A stretch of DNA of 38,967 bases from Gordonibacter pamelaeae 7-10-1-b (GTDB lineage: Bacteria; Actinomycetota; Coriobacteriia; Coriobacteriales; Eggerthellaceae): NCBI RefSeq assembly GCF_000210055.1, contig NC_021021.1:1463223-1502189 (forward strand). The letters run 5' to 3'. Below the pieces are notes generated by a model. It ran no database searches, had not been told where the DNA came from, and saw only the letters and a list, made by a program, of their open reading frames with translations. The position numbers and the translations under genes were made by a program. Positions 23,305-29,456 of this stretch are shown piece after piece. How positions within the stretch are numbered: the stretch's first letter is position 1; each line of letters starts with the position of its first letter.

Positions 23305-23376
23305 AAGTAAACGCGCATCCGCACAGGTATGCAGATGTGCGTTTACGCATCCGCATAACTGGGTACATATATGGCA
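23305..23376. repeat. Octamer array 8, 9 units, with GGGTACAT
   Basis: Starts 20 bp after a stop. Units GCGCATCC, GCACAGGT, ATGCAGAT, GTGCGTTT, ACGCATCC and GCATAACT lead in register to GGGTACAT (23361-23368). A GGCAGGG/CCCTGCC hairpin follows. Confidence 0.8.
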
Positions 23377-23474
23377 GCGGCAGGGCCCTAGCGCCCTGCC
23401 GTCGGCGGATGCGGGACCGGTAGCGACTCGCCGGCCCCGTGCCCGCCGCCGGCAGGCGGCAGATATCCGAGAAG

Positions 23475-23495
23475 GCCGCCCGGAAATCGGGCGGC
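23475..23495 (+). promoter_or_regulatory. Hairpin just before the parA ribosome binding site
   Basis: GCCGCCCG (23475-23482) pairs with 23488-23495 around GAAAT, ending 19 bp before the start. It could control translation or be a centromere-like or autoregulatory site for the partition proteins. Confidence 0.4.
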
Positions 23496-23514
23496 ACCCG
23501 TAGAAGGGAAACAC

Positions 23515-24063
23515 ATGAAGACAATCGTTTTGGTCAACCAAAAGGGCGGCGTCGGCAAGACGACGTTCGCCGACGAGATCGCCTGGGGCCTCGAGCGCCG
23601 CGGGCGCGAGGTCGGCTTCATCAACCTCGACCCGCAGGGCGGCGCGAGTCACGAGCAGAAGACCGTCGAGGGCGAGAAGGCCGTCACCGTCGTCGACACC
23701 CCGGGCTATCTGAACGACAAGCTCGGCGGCTGCGTGGAGGTCGCCGACATCGCGATCGTCCCCGTCGAGCCCAGCCAGCGCGGCCTTCGCGCGATGAAGC
23801 GCACGATCCAGCTCATTACAGGCGTCAACCCCGAGCTCGAGATCGGCCTGATCGTGAACCGCTATTCCGACAAGCGAATCATCGACCGCAGCTTTACCGA
23901 CTTCCTCACCGCCGACGACCTGCCTATCCTGGGCTGCGTGCCGACCGCCGAGGCGTTCAAGCGCGGCGCGTCGTTCAACCGACCGGTGTCCGAGGTGCAG
24001 CCGGGCGGCCGCGCGGCGGACGCGATCGAGGGGATTCTGGACAAGGTGGAGGCGATGCTGTAA
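23515..24063 (+). CDS. parA: ParA-family partition ATPase, 182 aa
   Basis: Deviant Walker A KGGVGKTT (residues 10-17) at the N-terminus, FINLDPQGGAS (switch I region) and VVDTPGYL (switch II) are all present, followed by PVEPSQRGLRAMKRTI. Short for a ParA (182 residues) and lacking an N-terminal HTH, so of the small plasmid or chromosomal-island type. AGAAGGGAAAC provides the ribosome binding site. The stop overlaps the next start (TAATG), making a typical partition pair. It segregates the element at cell division or, in an integrative element, positions its DNA. Confidence 0.9.
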   Translation: MKTIVLVNQKGGVGKTTFADEIAWGLERRGREVGFINLDPQGGASHEQKTVEGEKAVTVVDTPGYLNDKLGGCVEVADIAIVPVEPSQRGLRAMKRTIQLITGVNPELEIGLIVNRYSDKRIIDRSFTDFLTADDLPILGCVPTAEAFKRGASFNRPVSEVQPGGRAADAIEGILDKVEAML

Positions 24064-24362
24064 TGGCGAGGACTAAGAAGGCGGACTCCGCCATCAACAG
24101 CTTTTTCACGGACACCTCCAAGGAGATGGTCGAGCGCCAGGAGACGATCGTCGAGAAGGTCGTGAACCCCGACCCCGAGCCGGCAGCTGAGAAAAAGGCG
24201 GCGGCGTCTGAGGGTCCGACGCACCGCCTGAGCGTGATCGTCCCCGACGACCTCTACTGGCAGCTCAAGGAGTACCTGGTGGAGCACCGCGGCGAGGGCT
24301 ACCGCAGCGCGAGCGACCTCATGCGCTCGCTGCTCGAGGAGCATCTGCGCAAGGACCGCTAG
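24063..24362 (+). CDS. Ribbon-helix-helix partner of ParA, 99 aa
   Basis: The start overlaps the parA stop. Residues 1-50 are charged and flexible. Residues 53-95 look like a ribbon-helix-helix domain: HRLSVIVPDDLYWQLKEYLV then the second helix SASDLMRSLLEEHLRKD. Small RHH proteins directly after parA are centromere-binding ParB substitutes (ParG/ParR-like), so this is the likely adaptor. It should also repress its own operon. Confidence 0.75.
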   Translation: MARTKKADSAINSFFTDTSKEMVERQETIVEKVVNPDPEPAAEKKAAASEGPTHRLSVIVPDDLYWQLKEYLVEHRGEGYRSASDLMRSLLEEHLRKDR

Positions 24363-24400
24363 GCCGGTCGGAACGCCATCGAATAGAAGGGAAAACGGAA

Positions 24401-24478
24401 ATGACAGCATTCGAGTACAGCGCCCAGGGCTACCGCGTCGCGCCCTATATCGCGGATCTCGGCAAGAAGGAGGCCTAG
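24401..24478 (+). CDS. 25-aa peptide, probable translational-coupling leader
   Basis: ATG after GAAGGGAAAACGGAA. The frame ends AAGAAGGAGGCC-TAG, so its last codons contain the ribosome binding site of the next gene, whose ATG is the next base. That arrangement favours a real, translated leader (MTAFEYSAQGYRVAPYIADL...). Confidence 0.55.
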   Translation: MTAFEYSAQGYRVAPYIADLGKKEA

Positions 24479-25045
24479 ATGGATGCCGATGCCGGGCGCG
24501 TCCGCACCGCCCTGCGACTCCAGGCCGTCGCGGCCCGCGTCCACCACATGGACTGTGCGGGTTTCGCCGAGGAGGTGTGCGATGCCGTGGACGTCGCCGG
24601 GCGTCTGGGCTATCTGGGCTGCTTGCACGCGGTTGTGAGGCTCACGGCGGCCCGCGAGGCGATGCCGGACGCCGACGGGATGACGTGCGGCGAGCTAGGC
24701 TGTCTCGCCGGTCTCCGCCGCCAGGCGCGCGCCACCGACACGCTGGATGCCGACAGCTTCACCGCCCGCATCCTCGCTGCCCTGGATATCAAGGGGTGGT
24801 CGGATCGATCTTCCTACCAAATCGCGGCGATGCGCCTGGCCGACCTGATTGCCCCGGTCTCGCTGATGGCGTCCCCGGAGCGCACGGAGCGCGGAGACCG
24901 CGCCCTGTATTCCTACACCTGCGGGCGATGCGGCGCACGCGTGACCGTATTGGTGTGCACGCGTTGCCCGTCCTGCGGCGCCCCCATGGTCGCCGCAGGA
25001 CATGGCGCTCCGGTGATGAAAGGGGCGATCCATGTCGACTCGTAA
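24479..25045 (+). CDS. Hypothetical protein with C-terminal zinc ribbon, 188 aa
   Basis: AAGGAGG lies just upstream, inside the preceding leader frame. Residues 1-130 are helical and Ala-rich. The C-terminus has a four-Cys zinc ribbon: CGRCGARVTVLVCTRCPSCG (about 148-167). It overlaps the next gene by 14 bp. Possibly nucleic-acid binding; family unknown. Confidence 0.65.
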   Translation: MDADAGRVRTALRLQAVAARVHHMDCAGFAEEVCDAVDVAGRLGYLGCLHAVVRLTAAREAMPDADGMTCGELGCLAGLRRQARATDTLDADSFTARILAALDIKGWSDRSSYQIAAMRLADLIAPVSLMASPERTERGDRALYSYTCGRCGARVTVLVCTRCPSCGAPMVAAGHGAPVMKGAIHVDS

Positions 25046-25661
25046 GCTGATAAAGGGCGACCGCTACCGCGCCGGGCTGTGGAAGCTGGAGGACAGCTGC
25101 TATGAGGGGCATGTCCGTATGCCCAACGCCAAGTTCATGATCAGAACGTACCGCTGTACGCAAGGCGAGGCGGTCGCGAAGTTCGATTCGTGGGTGGAGG
25201 CGGAAGGCCTCGACCTCGCTGAGGATGGGGCCAGGGAAGCCTGCGAGGGCAGCATCGACGACGGTATGGGGACTGCGAGGCGCCCGTTAAACCGCGAGGA
25301 GCGCCGTGCGATGGAACGCCGCGACAGGAAGGCGAAGAGGCGCCAGGCGCGAAAGGCGGCATCGGAGGCCGATGCCGCGCGACAGTCACAGGATATGGGG
25401 AAGGAAGAGACGGAAATGCAGAAGGTATCGAAAACGGACGGGCAGAAGACGGCGGCCGCGGGGACAAAGGCTCCGGAGACGGAGCCGGCCAAGTGCTACA
25501 CGCTCATGTGCACGGGCGATCTGGGGATGGCCCCGGTGATGGTATTCCGCAACGAGGGCGACGCGAACGACATGATGCGCGCCCTGGAGCAGGTCGCGAA
25601 GGTGACGTCGCCCGATACCGTCTACGACGTTATGGAGGCCCCGTTCAAGGAGGCCATTTGA
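25032..25661 (+). CDS. Hypothetical protein, 209 aa
   Basis: Starts inside the end of the zinc-ribbon gene. The N-terminal 60 residues are a compact domain (KLIKGDRYRAGLWKLEDSCY, FMIRTYRCTQGEAVAKF). A very basic and then acidic low-complexity linker (about 85-150, REERRAMERRDRKAKRRQAR) leads to a C-terminal beta-alpha domain (CYTLMCTGDLGMAPVMVFRN). Both ends look folded, the middle disordered. No function assigned. Confidence 0.6.
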   Translation: MSTRKLIKGDRYRAGLWKLEDSCYEGHVRMPNAKFMIRTYRCTQGEAVAKFDSWVEAEGLDLAEDGAREACEGSIDDGMGTARRPLNREERRAMERRDRKAKRRQARKAASEADAARQSQDMGKEETEMQKVSKTDGQKTAAAGTKAPETEPAKCYTLMCTGDLGMAPVMVFRNEGDANDMMRALEQVAKVTSPDTVYDVMEAPFKEAI

Positions 25662-25664
25662 AGG

Positions 25665-27485
25665 GTGCTGAGGGGCCGGGGAGTGCAGGCCGCACAGCTG
25701 CCCGAACCTGCCGCCGTCCCAGTCCAGCGCCCCGCGTCTCCCGCCCTGGCTCCCGCACTGAGGACCATATCGGGAGAGACACCGCACTACCGCGCGCGCT
25801 TCGAGGTAGCAGCGGCCGACGGCGCGGCCGCGGCCGAGGCCGTGAAGGAGATCGTCATGGGCTGGCTGCACGCCAAGGGCCTGGACGTACCGGAGGGCGC
25901 CGCGGACATCGCGGTGCCTGCGGGCTGGACGGCCGCCGACGAGCCCGACGCCGCCAAGGCCGTCCGCTTTCTCGGCCTATCCGGCGCGCAAGGCGCGGCA
26001 TGGGCGGTCGAGGCCGATGAGCTCGACGGCGAGTTCTCGCGCCGCCGCTGGCACACGAGGATCGGCCTCGCACCCGCCGGAGACGGCGGGTGCATCCTCA
26101 ACGTGCAGGTATCGCACTACGCCGTCAACGGCTTTTTCGGATACCAGCGCAACCCGCTGCCGTCCGTGCCGCGCGTCGTGCGCGATATCCTTGCGAACGG
26201 AAAGCTAGACGTGAGGATCGGCGCGTCGCGTGTGAGCGTCGAGGAGATATACCTTGACGCGGACACGCTAAAGCGCGATTTCATGCCGAGCCTGACCGAT
26301 CGCGCGCGCTGCCTGCCGATCGTCCTTATGACGACCGACGACGACGGTAAGACACCTGTGTGGGACGCCACCGAGCTCGCATCGAAGCTCGTCGGCATGG
26401 CCACGGTATACGTCATCGACATGCGCGACGGCGTGTTGGTGCAGGCGTTCCGCGACCTGCTGCCCGACCGGACACCGGCCGGGCGCTACAGGATCGGGCG
26501 CAGCGCCGTGATGGTGTACCGCCCGGGAATTGACCTGTCGACCGAGGACTCGCTGTCCGCGTGCACGCTCTTCACGCGCCACAGGGTCGAGCGCTATGCC
26601 GCTGGCGGCCGCGATGGTTTCATCAACGTCCTCATGCAGGGCCTCAGTCGCGGCATCGACAGCCGACCGGGCGACGTCGCCGGGATTGGCGACGTGCTGT
26701 GGCTGCGCAGCTGCGCGGAGAGCGAGCGACAGGGCGAGCGAATCGAGCGCCTGCGTGCGCGGACGAAGGCGCCCGCCGAGCCGGTAGCCGACATCGACGG
26801 CCTGCGCGCGGAGATCGCGCGCCTGCGATCCGACGCCGAGGCATGGGAGGAGATCGCGACGGACCAGGAGCGGAGCTATTCCGACGCCACGGCAAAGGTG
26901 GACGAGCTCACGAGGACCGTCCAGCGCCTCGAAGGCGAGAAGCGCGCGCTCGAGCGCAAGGCGGCGCAGTGCGCGGCGCCGTCGCACGACGACGGGGCCG
27001 CGAGGGTGGCCGAATGCCTCCAGGTGATCCCGCGCGACCTGGCGGACCTCCTGAAGCTCGCGCGCTCCATCTGGCCCGACCGCATCGTCGTCCTTCCCGA
27101 GGCGATGGACTCGGCCAAATCATACGACGGCAACCTCGCCGAGGAGTGGGATATCGTCCGTGGCGCCGCGACGGCGCTCTACGGACTCCTGTTCGAGGAC
27201 GACGATTGCGAGGGCCGGGTCGCAGACGAGTTCCAGCGCCGTACGGGTTACGAGCTCACCTTCAGCGAGAGCAGCGCCACCAGGGCGCGCGCCGATCTGA
27301 TGAAGATGCGCGAGAGGAGCTACGGCGGCCGAACCGTCGACATCTCCGCCCACATCAAGGGGAGGAGCCAGAAGAACATCTTCCGCCTTCACTTCTACAT
27401 CGATCGGGAAAACGAGCTGATAGTCATAAGGCATGCCGGATGCCACATGAAGACCGCCGGCTCGCACCGTCGCGGTTTCAAGTAG
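25665..27485 (+). CDS. Large protein of unknown function, 606 aa
   Basis: GTG start with AAGGAGG 11 bases upstream. Three parts are visible. Residues about 30-330 are an alpha/beta region with VSHYAVNGFFGYQRNPLPSV, RCLPIVLMTTDDDGKTPVWD and ELASKLVGMATVYVID, then GRYRIGRSAVMVYRPG. It reminds me of a widespread uncharacterised bacterial domain with a LPxV...LA.xLxGxAxV...Y pattern. Residues about 365-430 are coiled coil (LRAEIARLRSDAEAWEEI, VQRLEGEKRALERKAAQ). The C-terminal 120 residues end with FRLHFYIDRENELIVIRHAG and CHMKTAGS, a strand pattern like RelE-type toxins (weak inference). A strong terminator follows. Confidence 0.7.
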   Translation: MLRGRGVQAAQLPEPAAVPVQRPASPALAPALRTISGETPHYRARFEVAAADGAAAAEAVKEIVMGWLHAKGLDVPEGAADIAVPAGWTAADEPDAAKAVRFLGLSGAQGAAWAVEADELDGEFSRRRWHTRIGLAPAGDGGCILNVQVSHYAVNGFFGYQRNPLPSVPRVVRDILANGKLDVRIGASRVSVEEIYLDADTLKRDFMPSLTDRARCLPIVLMTTDDDGKTPVWDATELASKLVGMATVYVIDMRDGVLVQAFRDLLPDRTPAGRYRIGRSAVMVYRPGIDLSTEDSLSACTLFTRHRVERYAAGGRDGFINVLMQGLSRGIDSRPGDVAGIGDVLWLRSCAESERQGERIERLRARTKAPAEPVADIDGLRAEIARLRSDAEAWEEIATDQERSYSDATAKVDELTRTVQRLEGEKRALERKAAQCAAPSHDDGAARVAECLQVIPRDLADLLKLARSIWPDRIVVLPEAMDSAKSYDGNLAEEWDIVRGAATALYGLLFEDDDCEGRVADEFQRRTGYELTFSESSATRARADLMKMRERSYGGRTVDISAHIKGRSQKNIFRLHFYIDRENELIVIRHAGCHMKTAGSHRRGFK

Positions 27486-27489
27486 CACA

Positions 27490-27527
27490 GATCCCCGCCA
27501 TCGGAACCGATGGCGGGGATCCTTTTT
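27490..27527 (+). terminator. Terminator after the 606-aa gene
   Basis: A perfect 15-bp stem (27490-27504 with 27507-27521), two-base loop, then C and five T. Confidence 0.9.
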
Positions 27528-27666
27528 GCGCAACGCGTGAAACAGGCGGCGGAAACGGCCCGCGCAATTGCAGGACTACGGATACGGCGGCCGGCGTTTG
27601 GGACCGGGCGCTTTTGGGTAGCATCGAATGGTAATGCCGGCGACGTGACCAGAGGGGAGGGAGAAT

Positions 27667-28032
27667 ATGTTCGATACCGATAGCGATGTCCCGTACGACA
27701 TCGAGCCGACCGCGACCGAGAAGCCGAAGGCCTCGACTGCGGACAGCGCAGCCGAGGCTGCCAAGAAGACGGCCGAGGCCGAGAAGCGCGAGAAGCGCCG
27801 CGCCCGCCAGAAGCGCCAGGCGTTCACCGAGCAGATGCAGAACTTGACGATGGACGACATCAGACGCCTGATGGAGTCCAGCGTCGACCTCGGCGGCGTC
27901 AGCGACCCGCAGGCCGAGATTGAGCGCCGCATCGAGCGCAACGGCATGGCGTACCTGATGAAGGGCGGCGCCGTGTATGCCGTGGTGCTCTCGAGCGACG
28001 ACTACGAACGTCTCGCGGACAAGAAGGCGTAG
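27667..28032 (+). CDS. Hypothetical charged protein, 121 aa
   Basis: ATG with GAGGGAGGGAGAAT upstream. The N-terminal 60 residues are Ala/Lys/Glu-rich and probably a disordered or coiled segment (EAEKREKRRARQKRQAF). The C-terminus AYLMKGGAVYAVVLSSDDYERL resembles the end of the Phd/YefM antitoxin fold, in which a strand precedes S-x-x-D/E-Y/F-E-x-L. This is a weak likeness and the domain is incomplete. Transcribed alone: terminators lie before and after. Confidence 0.55.
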   Translation: MFDTDSDVPYDIEPTATEKPKASTADSAAEAAKKTAEAEKREKRRARQKRQAFTEQMQNLTMDDIRRLMESSVDLGGVSDPQAEIERRIERNGMAYLMKGGAVYAVVLSSDDYERLADKKA

Positions 28033-28062
28033 ACCTCGCATTGGCGAGGGTCGCCGGGCGAG

Positions 28063-28095
28063 AGGCCGCCACCGGAACACGGTGGCGGCCTTTTT
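28063..28095 (+). terminator. Terminator after the 27667 gene
   Basis: A perfect 12-bp stem (28063-28074 with 28080-28091) followed by a T-run. Confidence 0.85.
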
Positions 28096-28289
28096 CATGT
28101 CGCGACGCAACGCCCGGAACACTGACCGGACAACGATGGAAAGCGAGCGGAAACGCTCGCGGCGGACACAGACGGCCAGGCCCCGCCCCGCCTCGATGCG
28201 CGCCCGCCGGAGCCGGGAGGTATCGGATCGGCGCGCACCGAGACGTTGGACACGCGCCCGCGCGCAAGACTCCTGCCGCGATCGGGCAC

Positions 28290-28461
28290 GCAGGCTACCG
28301 CACCCCGTCATAACTTCGAGTGTCACGCGGACATGCCGACATCTCTCCGCAAGCAGCTCGTAGATCGGCGCCGGGTCGTCCACGGCATCGCCATCGGCCG
28401 CGAGCAGATCGAGCACGGCGGCCACCCCCTCGATGATACGGGCGCAATCGTCAGCATCCAT
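28290..28461 (-). pseudogene. 5' fragment of a decayed gene
   Basis: The start is convincing: AAGGAGG seven bases before ATG, then a natural acidic-helical sequence (MDADDCARIIEGVAAVLDLL, DDPAPIYELLAERCRHVRV). After about 55 residues (LEVMTGC) the frame turns into an Arg-rich reading that runs antisense through the 28063 terminator and two plus-strand genes, so the rest of the gene is missing or frame-shifted. The approximate end is mine. The region 28096-28290 shows no other gene. Confidence 0.45.
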
Positions 28462-28673
28462 ATGACCCTCCTTCTCATCGCTGAAAACAACTTATACGGC
28501 CGTGACGGTATCCGAGCCGTATCGGACTTGCAACAGATGAGCAGCGTCCCGTTCGTCGCGAAAGAGACGAGGGACAGCCGAAACGCGGACGGTATAACGG
28601 CATCGGATGACCGGTGTAAACCGGTTTAAACCCAGGCAAATAGGGGTAGGATACTGAAAACTTCGCAAGAGAC

Positions 28674-28779
28674 GCATACTTGTACCTCCATCGTAGATGT
28701 ATGTACAAGTATGCCACCGAAGTCGGTCAGATTTCCGCCACCGGGCACAGCCCGCCGACGGAAATCTGACCGACTTCGG
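28674..28779. other. Candidate origin of transfer (oriT) with two strong inverted repeats
   Basis: Repeat 1: 12-bp perfect arms at 28674-28685 and 28703-28714 with a nested CATC/GATG. Repeat 2: 21-bp perfect arms at 28717-28737 and 28759-28779, with a nested CGGGC/GCCCG in its loop (28742-28754). The two lie back to back, 64 bp before the MobC-like gene and directly upstream of the relaxase, the usual oriT position. A palindrome AAACCGGTTT and an AT-richer stretch lie 40-60 bp before. The nick site cannot be read off. Confidence 0.65.
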
Positions 28780-28843
28780 CGCTTGCCAGGGCTCCGCCCT
28801 TGGACCGGGGTCGCGCACAGGTGCGCGAGGAATTGGAGGAAGC

Positions 28844-29455
28844 GTGGCAGAAAAAGCCACCTCGCAGACAAGAATGGTCAGCATCAGGTTGACCGAGGAG
28901 GAGATCGGCACCCTCAAGGCTAAAGCGAGTCTTGCGGGCACGACCGTCACAGACTTCGTCCGCGAGACGGCGATCTACGGCAAGCAGGAGTTCACGCTGG
29001 CGAAGCTGCCCGGCGGCGAGCGCGTGGACGTGAAGGAGGCGCTGGAAGGGTTACTCGACACCGAGCACCGCACGGTGCAGAAGCATTTCAACGTGACGCC
29101 TTACGAGGACACCTTCATCCGTGACGCCGCGAGGAAGGCCGGCATGACGCAATCGCGCTTCATGGTCGACCGCATCCTCCACACGCCCATGTACTACATC
29201 GGCGACCCCGACTTCTTCCAGAAGTTCTTCTACGAGCTCAACAAGCAGGGCGTGAACCTGAACCAGCTGGCCGCCGCGGCGAACACGCTGATCCTCCTCC
29301 AGGACATGCCCGACATGGCCAGGGAGCGCCGCTGCGAGCTCGCGGCGCAGATCGAGCACTTCGTAGCGACCCTGAAAGACCCATACTGCAAGGCGCTCGC
29401 GGAGACGCGCGGCCTCATGATGCAGCTCAGGCGGCAGTCCGAGGTGGAGCGATAG
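28844..29455 (+). CDS. MobC-like mobilisation accessory protein, 203 aa
   Basis: GTG with GGAGGAAGC upstream. Residues 10-50 are a ribbon-helix-helix DNA-binding domain (MVSIRLTEEEIGTLKAKASL, then VTDFVRETAIYG). A second, similar RHH-like part follows (about 88-120, DTFIRDAARKAGMTQSRFMV). The MobC signature NKQGVNLNQLAAAANTL is near 145. Such proteins bind oriT next to the inverted repeats and help the relaxase open the strands. Gene order oriT-MobC-relaxase supports this, and the relaxase start is one base beyond its stop. Confidence 0.85.
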   Translation: MAEKATSQTRMVSIRLTEEEIGTLKAKASLAGTTVTDFVRETAIYGKQEFTLAKLPGGERVDVKEALEGLLDTEHRTVQKHFNVTPYEDTFIRDAARKAGMTQSRFMVDRILHTPMYYIGDPDFFQKFFYELNKQGVNLNQLAAAANTLILLQDMPDMARERRCELAAQIEHFVATLKDPYCKALAETRGLMMQLRRQSEVER

Positions 29456-29456
29456 C

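Noticed and set aside
23515-24362. Evidence that the element is a plasmid
   Set aside because: ParA pairs also occur in integrative elements, and no replication initiator is present in the window.
27478-28290. Continuation of the 28461 minus-strand gene as a 327-residue protein
   Set aside because: It runs through a strong terminator and antisense to a plus-strand gene, and its composition changes to Arg-rich after about 55 residues.
28717-28779. Transposon end or terminator
   Set aside because: No transposase or target duplication is seen, and no T-run follows; location before MobC and relaxase fits oriT better.
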